Below are positions 45,659 through 53,588 of a DNA stretch of 64,000 nt, piece by piece. Position 1 is the stretch's first letter. Each line of letters opens with the position of its first letter. The notes beneath the pieces were generated by a model that worked only from the letters and a program-made list of their open reading frames with translations, did not search any database and was not told the DNA's origin. This DNA is from Oscillospiraceae bacterium (GTDB taxonomy: Bacteria; Bacillota; Clostridia; Oscillospirales; Ruminococcaceae). Location of the stretch: the NCBI GenBank assembly GCA_022768245.1, contig JALEMR010000051.1:42600-106599 (forward strand), given 5' to 3'. The position numbers and the translations under genes are program-made.

Positions 45659-46222
45659 ATGAAGCACTTGATTCTTGTAACATCTCCTCCTGCGTGTGGA
45701 AAAACATTTGTATCCAAAGAGCTTGCAAAGGCATTAAAGCCCATTGTCTATCTCGATAAGGATACTCTGATCGTTCTTTCGAAGCAGATCTTTAAGGTCG
45801 CAAACGAGGAAGTGAACCGCAGCTCACAGTTTTTCGAGGATAACATCAGAAATTACGAATACGACGCGATTTTTGCAGTAGGTCTTGAAGCTCTTGAATA
45901 CTGTGATCTCGTGCTGATAAACGCACCCTTTGCCCGTGAGATCCGCGATCCCGAAGCAATTGCGGAAATGCGAAGAAAGCTTGCAGCTGTGGGCGCAGAG
46001 CTGACAGTCATCTGGGTACAGACGGACATCGAGGTATGCCGTCAGAGAATGATCACGAGAAATTCCGACCGCGATACGTGGAAGCTTGAGCACTGGGACG
46101 AGTACATCGCAACTCAGAACTTCAACAAGCCCGACATTGACGGACTTCTCATCTTCAACAACTCTAATGAGGAAGAATTCAAAGAATCCATCAAGCGCAT
46201 TACTGCAGAGCTTAAAAAGTAG
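45659..46222 (+). CDS. P-loop kinase-like ATPase of unknown substrate
   Basis: 187 residues with a Walker A motif SPPACGKT at residues 9-16, a Lys/Asp strand YLDKDTL, and a lid-like basic region (CRQRMITRNSDRDTW), giving the fold of small nucleoside or shikimate-type kinases or zeta-type ATPases. Cys in the P-loop is uncommon but tolerated. It is preceded by GAAAGGA and followed by a terminator. The ispF neighbourhood does not reveal a role. I would not assign a substrate. Confidence 0.7.
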   Translation: MKHLILVTSPPACGKTFVSKELAKALKPIVYLDKDTLIVLSKQIFKVANEEVNRSSQFFEDNIRNYEYDAIFAVGLEALEYCDLVLINAPFAREIRDPEAIAEMRRKLAAVGAELTVIWVQTDIEVCRQRMITRNSDRDTWKLEHWDEYIATQNFNKPDIDGLLIFNNSNEEEFKESIKRITAELKK

Positions 46223-46235
46223 TATAATGACTATT

Positions 46236-46266
46236 TTGCCGTACGTTAGCCGTGCGGCTTTTTTGT
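46236..46266 (+). terminator. Intrinsic terminator after the P-loop kinase-like gene
   Basis: GCCGTACG / CGTGCGGC (8 bp with one wobble, 5-base loop) followed by TTTTTTG. Confidence 0.85.
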
Positions 46267-46277
46267 TTTTCATAGAA

Positions 46278-46380
46278 AAAAGTGTGTAAAGGATTATTCT
46301 TTACACACTTTTCTTGTGCTATAGAGTGTAAAGGAATATACTTGACATCGGATCGATGTGTAAAGAATAATGCTTAACAT
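46278..46380. repeat. Three phased 23-bp operator-like palindromes
   Basis: Copies at 46284-46306, 46326-46348 and 46358-46380 share the pattern GTGTAAAG-n-ATnATn-CTTnACAn. Start-to-start distances are 42 and 32 bp, close to four and three helical turns. The first copy is inside a longer perfect 14-bp inverted repeat (46278-46291 with 46299-46312). All lie between two converging terminators, where no promoter is expected. Confidence 0.75.
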
Positions 46381-46401
46381 GCCATTCTCCCCTATTGTGC
46401 A

Positions 46402-46436
46402 AAAAAGCGGACGTTCATTCTGTTGACCGTCCGCTT
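46402..46436 (-). terminator. Intrinsic terminator of the his operon
   Basis: On the minus strand AAGCGGACG / CGTCCGCTT (9-bp perfect, 14-base loop) followed by TTTT. Confidence 0.85.
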
Positions 46437-46450
46437 GTAATTTCTGATAA

Positions 46451-46789
46451 TCAGGTGTTTTTATCTGTCTGGTGGAAGTTTTTGAGATTGCCTATCTTTT
46501 CATTGCGGTCGCTGAGCACCTTTTCCACGTCGGACCATTCAAGTCCCTGATTAACGGCAAGCACCATAACATGATAGATAAGGTCGTTTATCTCGTTCAT
46601 CAGTTCGTCGTTATTGCCGTTCTTGGCAGCGATGATAGTCTCGGCAGCTTCCTCGCCCACCTTTTTGCATATCTTGTCCACGCCCTTTTCGTAAAGATAG
46701 CAGGTGTAGGATTTCTCGGGCGCTTCTCCCCTGTCGAACGCCGCTTTTCTCTCCTTAAGAACCTCAAAGATCTCTTCGTATACAGTCAT
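46451..46789 (-). CDS. hisE: Phosphoribosyl-ATP pyrophosphatase
   Basis: Second step of histidine synthesis: hydrolysis of PR-ATP to PR-AMP. The 112-residue all-helical product has the MazG-like acidic signature GEEAAETIIAAKN and NEINDLIYHVMVL. It is separate from hisI, whereas many bacteria fuse the two. It is the last gene of the operon, 2 bases after the hisI stop. Confidence 0.94.
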   Translation of the reverse strand: MTVYEEIFEVLKERKAAFDRGEAPEKSYTCYLYEKGVDKICKKVGEEAAETIIAAKNGNNDELMNEINDLIYHVMVLAVNQGLEWSDVEKVLSDRNEKIGNLKNFHQTDKNT

Positions 46790-46791
46790 GA

Positions 46792-47220
46792 TTATTCTCC
46801 CTTTTTAATTTCGTTAAGATTGATAAGCTTCATGGTATCCATGTCAAGCTCTCTGTAATAGCAGTTGTTGGCAACGCCGTTGTAGCTCGTATGACAGATG
46901 TTTCCCTTGTCGGGAGTGACCTGATACACCAGCGAATTCTGCTCGCAGTTGACGAAAATGTGCTTCAATGTAAAGGTATTCCCCGATTCCGCGCCCTTGA
47001 ACCAGAGCTTGTTACGTGAAGTGCTCCAGAACACAGCCTTTCTCAGTCGGATAGATTCCTTGAGAGCCTCTTCATTCACATAGGCAACGAGGATGACTTC
47101 CTTTGTGTTGTAATTCTGCACCGCCACGGGAATGACCTTGTTTTCCTCGGAAATACTGCCGATCTTATTCCAGTCGAGCATAAGCTCGTTTGTTTCTTCG
47201 ATAAGTCCCATGCAGTTCAT
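46792..47220 (-). CDS. hisI: Phosphoribosyl-AMP cyclohydrolase
   Basis: Third step: opens the adenine ring of PR-AMP. The 142 residues have the zinc cysteines in VNCEQ, NICHT and NNCYY and the conserved [20 protein letters not shown] block. The segment between the second and third cysteines ([12 protein letters not shown]) is about four residues longer than the usual CHTGxxSC form. It starts at ATG 47220, overlapping the hisF stop. Confidence 0.92.
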   Translation of the reverse strand: MNCMGLIEETNELMLDWNKIGSISEENKVIPVAVQNYNTKEVILVAYVNEEALKESIRLRKAVFWSTSRNKLWFKGAESGNTFTLKHIFVNCEQNSLVYQVTPDKGNICHTSYNGVANNCYYRELDMDTMKLINLNEIKKGE

Positions 47221-47990
47221 TCTCCCTTATACGGCATTCTCACAGGAACATTATGCCTCTGCATTTCTTCCTTGACCTGTCCCACGGTCAGCTCCTTGTA
47301 GTGGAAAAGCGAAGCTGCCAGAGCCGCTGCCGAGTTTGTCTTTTCGAATACCTCGGTGAAGTGCTCCAGCTTTCCGCAGCCGCCGCTGGCGATAACCGGG
47401 ATATTGACCACATCGCATACCGCATTCAGCATATCAAGGTCAAATCCGCCCTTTACGCCGTCGGTGTCCATGGAGGTCAGCAGAATTTCTCCTGCGCCCA
47501 GCTCCTCCGCCTTTTTAGCCCATTCTACCGCGTCGATCCCCATGTCGATTCGTCCGCCGTTGATGACAACTGTATAATGACCGTCAGGGCATTTTTTAGC
47601 GTCGATAGCTACCACAACGCACTGTCTGCCGAAGATATCCGCCGCTTCCTTGATAAGCTGCGGATTTTTCACCGCCGCAGAGTTAACGGATACCTTGTCT
47701 GCGCCTGCACGCAGAGTATCCCTGAAATCGTCGATAGTGCGTATACCGCCGCCCACAGTCAGCGGAACGAACACCTTCTTCGCAGTCTTGCTGACCACGT
47801 CAAGCATAGTTCCCCTGTGCTCGTGGGAGGCTGTTATATCCAAGAACACGATCTCGTCCGCGCCCTGTCTGTCATACTCGGCAGCGCATTCCACGGGATC
47901 ACCCACTTCCTTTATTCCTACGAAATTTATCCCTTTTACGACCTTTCCGTCGCGGACGTCAAGGCAGGGTATTATCCTTTTTGCAAGCAT
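47217..47990 (-). CDS. hisF: Imidazole glycerol phosphate synthase cyclase subunit
   Basis: HisF closes the imidazole ring with ammonia delivered by HisH. The 257-residue beta-alpha barrel starts [20 protein letters not shown] (catalytic Asp11) and has [10 protein letters not shown] and [12 protein letters not shown]. Start ATG 47990 is the family start; the 59 upstream codons in frame overlap hisH. The hisH-hisF gap is only 14 bases, where hisA is usually found. Confidence 0.95.
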   Translation of the reverse strand: MLAKRIIPCLDVRDGKVVKGINFVGIKEVGDPVECAAEYDRQGADEIVFLDITASHEHRGTMLDVVSKTAKKVFVPLTVGGGIRTIDDFRDTLRAGADKVSVNSAAVKNPQLIKEAADIFGRQCVVVAIDAKKCPDGHYTVVINGGRIDMGIDAVEWAKKAEELGAGEILLTSMDTDGVKGGFDLDMLNAVCDVVNIPVIASGGCGKLEHFTEVFEKTNSAAALAASLFHYKELTVGQVKEEMQRHNVPVRMPYKGE

Positions 47991-48004
47991 GTAACCTTCT
48001 CCTT

Positions 48005-48610
48005 TCAGCCCTTGTTGACCATGTCCGCGAAATTGCGGAGCATGCGAAGTCCCGCAGCGCCGCTTTTTTCGGGGTGGAACTGTGCGCCGTAAATGGTGCC
48101 CCTGTTCACGAGAGCAGTCCGCTTTCCGCCGTAGTCGGTGTATGCGGACACGCTGTCGGAACCGCATTCCGCCGCATAGGAATGAACGAAATACACATAA
48201 GTCTCCCCCACGCCGTGGAGAAATTCGCAGTCGTGATTTATCTCAAGCTTGTTCCAACCAATATGCGGCAGAGGAAGATTCCCCGTTTCCATGAGCTTTA
48301 CCTCTCCGTCGATAAGTCCCAGCCCGTCGGTCTCTTCAAACTCATAGCCCTTGCCGAAGAGCAGCTGCATTCCCAAACATATTCCAAGAAATGGCTTCTG
48401 GGGCGCCTGCTCCTTTATGACGTCCACAAGTCCGGATTCGTTCAGCTTGTTCATCGCCCACGGGAACGCTCCCACTCCCGGGAGGATTATCCCGTCCGCG
48501 TTTATGATATCGGACTTATCCTTCGTAAGCTCGGCTTTGACGCCCAGATAGTCCAGCGCATTTTTCACGCTGAAGATATTTCCTGCACCGTAGTCAATAA
48601 TTGCGATCAT
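48005..48610 (-). CDS. hisH: Imidazole glycerol phosphate synthase glutamine amidotransferase subunit
   Basis: HisH releases ammonia from glutamine for HisF. The 201 residues have the class I amidotransferase nucleophile loop [22 protein letters not shown], and the catalytic His-x-Glu in QFHPEKSG. Start ATG 48610 overlaps the hisB stop as ATGA; the longer in-frame extension is inside hisB. Confidence 0.95.
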   Translation of the reverse strand: MIAIIDYGAGNIFSVKNALDYLGVKAELTKDKSDIINADGIILPGVGAFPWAMNKLNESGLVDVIKEQAPQKPFLGICLGMQLLFGKGYEFEETDGLGLIDGEVKLMETGNLPLPHIGWNKLEINHDCEFLHGVGETYVYFVHSYAAECGSDSVSAYTDYGGKRTALVNRGTIYGAQFHPEKSGAAGLRMLRNFADMVNKG

Positions 48611-49191
48611 CAGAGCACACCCTTTGTAGATAAAATTTCGCCGCCTGTAAGCAGTTTTGCTTTCTTCAGCGCATGAGCCGCCGCCTTGAAAAGCGCTTCG
48701 GTCTTGTGGTGATCGTTTTTGCCGTACTCGCATTTCAAGTGAAGAGTTATCCCTGCATTGAATGCAAATGCGCGGAAGAATTCTTCGGTAAGGCAGCTGT
48801 CGTATCCTCCTATCCTCATGTCGGTGAAATCCGCGTCAAAAACGAGGAACGGACGGTTCGATATATCCAGACAGCAAAATCCCAGACTCTCGTCCATGGG
48901 GATAAACGCCGTTCCGTAGCGGGCAATGCCCTTCATATCGCCGATAGCCTGTTTAAACGCCTGTCCGAGGACGATACCCGTATCCTCCACCGAATGATGT
49001 CCGTCCACCTGCAAGTCGCCCTTGACCCTGACAGTCATGTCGATGCCGCTGTGAACAGCAAGAGCAGTCAGCATGTGGTCAAAAAAGCCGATGCCGCTGT
49101 CAATGGAGTTATCTCCGCAGCCGTCCAGATCAAGCTTTACATAGATGTCGGTCTCACGGGTCTTCCGTGATATTTCCGCTGTGCGTGACAT
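48610..49191 (-). CDS. hisB: Imidazoleglycerol-phosphate dehydratase
   Basis: Sixth catalytic step of the pathway. The 193-residue monofunctional form (no phosphatase domain) has the two metal-binding repeats GFFDHMLTALAVHSG / DGHHSVEDTGI and the second pair with RIGGYDSCLTEEFFRAFA / KNDHHKTEALFKAAAHAL. It is 14 bases downstream of hisC. Confidence 0.96.
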   Translation of the reverse strand: MSRTAEISRKTRETDIYVKLDLDGCGDNSIDSGIGFFDHMLTALAVHSGIDMTVRVKGDLQVDGHHSVEDTGIVLGQAFKQAIGDMKGIARYGTAFIPMDESLGFCCLDISNRPFLVFDADFTDMRIGGYDSCLTEEFFRAFAFNAGITLHLKCEYGKNDHHKTEALFKAAAHALKKAKLLTGGEILSTKGVL

Positions 49192-49205
49192 TTTGCCGCC
49201 TCCTT

Positions 49206-50285
49206 TTATGATTTCTGACTGTCCTCGTTTATCTCCATAAGAGCCGCCATAAGCACTGTGTTTTCGTCATAGGAGCCTGCTGTTATCCGCAGATGATTTT
49301 CGCCTATCCTTTTTATGGAAATAGAGCGTTCGCACAGTCCTTTATAAATTTTATCCGCATATTTAGTGCGCATGAATACGAAGTTTGTGTTAGATTCATA
49401 CACCTTGTCGATAAGGTTGGAATCCACCGCCAGCTCGGAGAGCATTTTGTTCAGACTCTTCCTGCTTTCGATTATCTTTTCGGTGAAGCTTCTCAGGAGA
49501 TTTTTCTCCATAAGCACATTCTTTGCGGCTATCTGTGAGTACACGTCCACGTTGTAGGGAGATTTCGCCATGCGCAGCGCATTGGTTATAGTCTCCCCCG
49601 CCACGGCGAAGCCTACTCTCATGCCTGCCAGACCGAACGCCTTGGAGCAGGTCTTGAGCACGATAAGATTATCATAGTTTGCAACCTCGTCGAGAACGGA
49701 CTGGTCCCAGAAATCCATATACGCCTCGTCCACGATGACAAGACAGAACAGATTTTTCAGCAGCTTGATGATATCCTCCCTCGGTATGCCCAGCGATGTG
49801 GGATTGCAGGGATTGGAGAAGATGACTGCTTTTACGTTGTTGTTATTGCAGTAATCGATGACCTTCTGGATATTTACCGTGTAATTCTCTTCCTTGGGCA
49901 TACGGTAGATGTTGACCTCGGAAAGCACGCCATAGAAGGTGTACATGGAAAAATCCGGAGACAGCGTCAGCAAAGTTTCTCCCTTGCTGAGCAGGGTGCC
50001 GATTATAAGCGAGATAAGCTCGTCGGAGCCGTTGCCTGCGGTGATATATTTCAGCGGGATGTTGTAATAGTCCGCAAAAGCAGCTGTAAGCTCCATCGCC
50101 TTTGAATCGGGATAGCGGTTTACGGGGATATCCTTCATCTCGGAAAGGATACGTTCACCCAGCTCGGGCACCGACTTAAAAATGTCAATGAATGATTCAT
50201 TGGCGTCCAGCCGTATTTTAAAATCGGGCACTGCGGGATCATATGCTTCAATTTCTTTCAGCTTGCGGGTAAGGTCATACGCCAT
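49206..50285 (-). CDS. hisC: Histidinol-phosphate aminotransferase
   Basis: PLP enzyme that transaminates imidazole acetol phosphate. The 359 residues have RLDANES at the N-terminus, GNGSDELI, FSNPCNPTSL, VDEAYMDF and the PLP lysine in TCSKAFGLAGMRVGF. Its place in the operon (hisD-hisC-hisB) supports the histidine assignment over other class II aminotransferases. Confidence 0.93.
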   Translation of the reverse strand: MAYDLTRKLKEIEAYDPAVPDFKIRLDANESFIDIFKSVPELGERILSEMKDIPVNRYPDSKAMELTAAFADYYNIPLKYITAGNGSDELISLIIGTLLSKGETLLTLSPDFSMYTFYGVLSEVNIYRMPKEENYTVNIQKVIDYCNNNNVKAVIFSNPCNPTSLGIPREDIIKLLKNLFCLVIVDEAYMDFWDQSVLDEVANYDNLIVLKTCSKAFGLAGMRVGFAVAGETITNALRMAKSPYNVDVYSQIAAKNVLMEKNLLRSFTEKIIESRKSLNKMLSELAVDSNLIDKVYESNTNFVFMRTKYADKIYKGLCERSISIKRIGENHLRITAGSYDENTVLMAALMEINEDSQKS

Positions 50286-50300
50286 TTTATCACCCTTTCC

Positions 50301-51587
50301 TTATTCAAAGCGGACCTTGATAGCGTTTGCGTGTGCGGTAAGACCTTCTCTTTCGGCGATGCAGACGATATCGTCCTTAGCCTGACAGAGTGCATTTTCG
50401 GTGTAGTAGATGTAGCTTGACCTCTTTGTGAAGCTGTTGACCGAAAGGGGCGAGAAGAATCTTGCCGTTCCTCCCGTAGGAAGGACGTGGTTGGGACCTG
50501 CATAGTAATCGCCCAGAGGCTCGGGAGCGTACTGTCCCATAAAGATAGAGCCTGCGTTGTCCAGTCTTCCCAGGTACTGCATGGGATTTTCCACCTGTAT
50601 CTCAAGGTGCTCGGGAGCAAGTCCGTTTGCCAGTTCAATGGCGTAATCAATGCTGTCGGTGACGATTATCGCACCGTAATTGTCGATTGATTCGTTGATG
50701 ATATCCCTGCGGGACAGCGCCTGTGACTGTCTTTCGATCTCGGCAGCGGTCTCGTCGGCTATTTTTTCGTCGGTGGTGATAAGAATTGCGGAAGCTATCC
50801 TGTCGTGTTCCGCCTGCGACATAAGGTCTGCGGCGAGGAACTTCGGATTTGCGGTACTGTCCGCAACGATAAGTATCTCGCTGGGACCTGCTATCATGTC
50901 TATGTCAACCTTGCCGAAAAGCAGCTTCTTAGCGGTGGCAACGAAGATATTACCGGGGCCTACTATCTTGTCCACGCGGGGTATCTCCTCGGTACCGCAT
51001 GCAAGAGCGGCTATAGCCTGTGCGCCGCCTGCCATGAACACCCTGTCCACTCCGCAGATAGCGGCAGCTGTGAGGATATCTGGGTTAGGCTCGCCGTTTT
51101 TCATGGGAGGAGTTACCATAATTATCTCCTTTACGCCTGCGATCTTAGCGGGAACGGCGTTCATAAGCACGGAGGACGGATAAGCAGCCGTGCCGCCGGG
51201 AACATATAAGCCCACTCTTTCAAGACCTCTTACCCGCTGACCGAGGATAACTCCGTCGGCGTGAGGGTCGATGAAGCCCTGTTCCTTCTGACGCTGGTGG
51301 AAAGCGGTAATGTTTTCCATAGCGTTGAGAAGGGCATCGGTGAACCTGGGGTCTGCATTGGTGAGCGCATCGTTGATGACATCTCTGGGAACCTCGTAGT
51401 ATTTGGGAAGTTTTCCGTCGAATTTGAGGGTGTAGTCCTTAACAGCCTGATCGCCGCCCTCTTTTACGGTGTTTATGATATCCGAAACTATTTCGGTAAC
51501 TTTTTTATCGGTTTCTCCGTTTCTCTTTTCGACTTCCGCGAGAAACTCCTTTTCCGCCTTTCCGTCGGCGATTATCTTTCTTATCAT
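50301..51587 (-). CDS. hisD: Histidinol dehydrogenase
   Basis: Two-step NAD-dependent oxidation of histidinol to histidine. The 428 residues contain GLERVGLYVPGGTAAYPSSV, GGAQAIAALACGTEEIPRVD, GPGNIFVATAKK and MIAGPSEILIVADS, the family signature. It is 13 bases downstream of hisG. Confidence 0.97.
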   Translation of the reverse strand: MIRKIIADGKAEKEFLAEVEKRNGETDKKVTEIVSDIINTVKEGGDQAVKDYTLKFDGKLPKYYEVPRDVINDALTNADPRFTDALLNAMENITAFHQRQKEQGFIDPHADGVILGQRVRGLERVGLYVPGGTAAYPSSVLMNAVPAKIAGVKEIIMVTPPMKNGEPNPDILTAAAICGVDRVFMAGGAQAIAALACGTEEIPRVDKIVGPGNIFVATAKKLLFGKVDIDMIAGPSEILIVADSTANPKFLAADLMSQAEHDRIASAILITTDEKIADETAAEIERQSQALSRRDIINESIDNYGAIIVTDSIDYAIELANGLAPEHLEIQVENPMQYLGRLDNAGSIFMGQYAPEPLGDYYAGPNHVLPTGGTARFFSPLSVNSFTKRSSYIYYTENALCQAKDDIVCIAEREGLTAHANAIKVRFE

Positions 51588-51600
51588 TTCAAAACGCTCC

Positions 51601-52239
51601 TTATTTTATATTCTCTTCTATCTTGTTGATAAGCTCTTCTATTTCAGCCTTGCGGAGCTTAAGACTTACCATATTTGCGATGACTCTTGCGGAAATGGGA
51701 GCGATGTCCTCGTATACCTCCAGACCGTTTTCACGGAGAGTAGTACCCGTTTCCACGATATCGACGATAGCGTCCGCAAGTCCCAGGAGAGGCGCAAGCT
51801 CAACGCTGCCCTCTATCTTGACTATATCCACGTCCATGTTTTTCTTTTCGAAATAGTTCCTTGCTACGTTGGGATACTTTGTGGCGATAGTCTTTACATC
51901 ATAGCCTGCGTAGAAGTCGTTTCCCTTTTTGCCCGCAAGAGCGAACTTGCATTTTCCGAAGCCAAGGTCCACCAGCTCGAAGAACTTTCCGCTCATTTCC
52001 ATGATAGTGTCCTTGCCAACCACACCCATGTCGCACACGCCGTTTTCCACATATGTAATAACGTCCGCAGCCTTTGCAAGAACGACCTCGATGGAATCCC
52101 CTACGGGGAGAATGAGCTTTCTCCCCTTTTCGTGGACTGCGGTGCAGTCGTAGCCTATCTTTTCGAACAGCTCAACGGTCTTGTTTTCGAGTCTGCCCTT
52201 TGTAAGAGCTATCCTCAGCGGTCTTTCATTTATATTCAT
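51601..52239 (-). CDS. hisG: ATP phosphoribosyltransferase catalytic subunit, short form
   Basis: First committed step of histidine synthesis: ATP plus PRPP to PR-ATP. The 212-residue short form lacks the regulatory ACT-like domain and needs HisZ, encoded next. Motifs are ALTKGRLENKTVELFEKIGY, DMGVVGKDTI, IVKIEGSVELAPLLGLADAIVDIVETG and the PRPP loop in its last part. Start ATG 52239 (MNINERPLR) has AAAGGA 9 bases upstream; the codons ahead are rejected. Confidence 0.95.
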   Translation of the reverse strand: MNINERPLRIALTKGRLENKTVELFEKIGYDCTAVHEKGRKLILPVGDSIEVVLAKAADVITYVENGVCDMGVVGKDTIMEMSGKFFELVDLGFGKCKFALAGKKGNDFYAGYDVKTIATKYPNVARNYFEKKNMDVDIVKIEGSVELAPLLGLADAIVDIVETGTTLRENGLEVYEDIAPISARVIANMVSLKLRKAEIEELINKIEENIK

Positions 52240-52252
52240 CAGATACATTCCT

Positions 52253-53446
52253 TTACAGATTAATAATTCTGATCTCGTCAGATACGATCTCAACTCGCTT
52301 TATACCCTTTTTCTTTGCGTATGCAGCCGCTTCCTCGATGGTATCGTCAACGGAATTCTCGGCTATCTCGCCCTTTGCGGCAAGCTCGCTGCAATGCTTA
52401 ACGGCAGCCGCTTCAAAGCCCTCTTCGCCGAATACGAGCACATCCGCAGGGGCGGGAGTGTGATCGTCGGATCTGCGCATTACCTTTGCGACTGCGTCCA
52501 CGTTTACTGCAAAGCCCGTAGCAGGCATATCATAGCCGTACTCGGAGAGCAGCTTGTCATAGCGTCCGCCCGAGAGCACCGAATCGCCGAAGCCGCTTAA
52601 ATAGCCCTTTATCACGATACCCGTGTAGTAGTCCATGCGGTTTACGAGACCCAGATCAATGGTGATCTTGTCTGCTGAGCCCATTTCCTCGGCTGCGGAA
52701 TATATGCCTTTGAGTTCGTTCAGCACCCGCCTTGTTTCGTTGTTGGAGAAAAGCTTGTCAGCGTCGTCGAGGACTTCGATACCGCCGAAAAGACGGGGCA
52801 GCTGCTTTAACGCCGCAGCAGCGGGATTCTCTCCGAAGCCGTCAAGGAGATCGTTGAGCGCGGGATAGTTCTTGACCTCGATGAAGCTGCGGATCTGCTC
52901 CACGGTATCGGGGTCTGCGCCGAGAGCGTTCAGCAGCTCCTTGAAATAGCCGATATGACCTATTTCAAGTCGATAATTGTCCTTCTCGCAGGAGGACAGT
53001 ACTTCAATAGCCTTGTAGATGACCTCCAGATCGGCGCGTCTTGAAGCGGAGCCGATAAGCTCGATGCCCGTCTGGCGAATCTCATCGCTTCTGCCCCTCA
53101 TGCTGGGCTTGATGCGGAAAACGTTCTGACTGTAGTAAAGGCGTATGGGCAGAGGCTGTTCCCTGAAACGAGTGGAAACAACTCGTGCGATAGGCATGGT
53201 GGAATCGGGGCGGACAACGAGAAGTCTGCCTTTGCCGTCCACCAGCTTGTACATGGTCTCCTGCGGGAAATATCTTGACTTCTGATTAAAAACATCGTAA
53301 AACTCCAGTCCGGGAGTGATAACTTCGCTGTATCCGCCCGATCTGAAAATGTCGTGGAGTCTTTTCTCGACCAGACGGACAACCGCGCAGTCGCCTAAGA
53401 TCAAATCTCTTGTCCCCTCGGGGGAAATGAGGTCGTAGCTTTTCAT
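52253..53446 (-). CDS. hisZ: ATP phosphoribosyltransferase regulatory subunit
   Basis: A histidyl-tRNA-synthetase paralogue that activates the short HisG and confers histidine feedback control. The 397 residues show class II synthetase-like motifs (PEGTRDLI, RLYYSQNVFRIKP with motif 2 style, GRYDKLLSEYG) but no anticodon-binding domain. That absence and its pairing with hisG separate it from HisS. It heads the operon hisZGDCBHFIE. Confidence 0.92.
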   Translation of the reverse strand: MKSYDLISPEGTRDLILGDCAVVRLVEKRLHDIFRSGGYSEVITPGLEFYDVFNQKSRYFPQETMYKLVDGKGRLLVVRPDSTMPIARVVSTRFREQPLPIRLYYSQNVFRIKPSMRGRSDEIRQTGIELIGSASRRADLEVIYKAIEVLSSCEKDNYRLEIGHIGYFKELLNALGADPDTVEQIRSFIEVKNYPALNDLLDGFGENPAAAALKQLPRLFGGIEVLDDADKLFSNNETRRVLNELKGIYSAAEEMGSADKITIDLGLVNRMDYYTGIVIKGYLSGFGDSVLSGGRYDKLLSEYGYDMPATGFAVNVDAVAKVMRRSDDHTPAPADVLVFGEEGFEAAAVKHCSELAAKGEIAENSVDDTIEEAAAYAKKKGIKRVEIVSDEIRIINL

Positions 53447-53485
53447 ATAACAGTTCCTTTCACTTTAATGTACTAACATATTAAC

Positions 53486-53514
53486 ATAATAACATATAAA
53501 ATCCTCAATGTCAA
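53486..53514 (-). promoter_or_regulatory. Promoter of the his operon
   Basis: Minus-strand TTGACA (53514-53509), 17-base spacer, TATTAT (53491-53486). The -10 region on + contains three tandem AACATA units at 8-bp spacing (53475-53496). Confidence 0.8.
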
Positions 53515-53564
53515 TAAGGAATGAAATTTTCGGGATTTTTCACATTATCTTCTGACATTGAGGA
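53502..53564. promoter_or_regulatory. 12-bp inverted repeat overlapping the his promoter
   Basis: TCCTCAATGTCA (53502-53513) and TGACATTGAGGA (53553-53564) are perfect inverted copies 39 bases apart. One arm covers the -35 box. It may be an operator or the stem of a terminator for the LRR gene upstream on this strand. Confidence 0.6.
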
Positions 53565-53588
53565 AAATATTTTATGTAAATAAGATAA

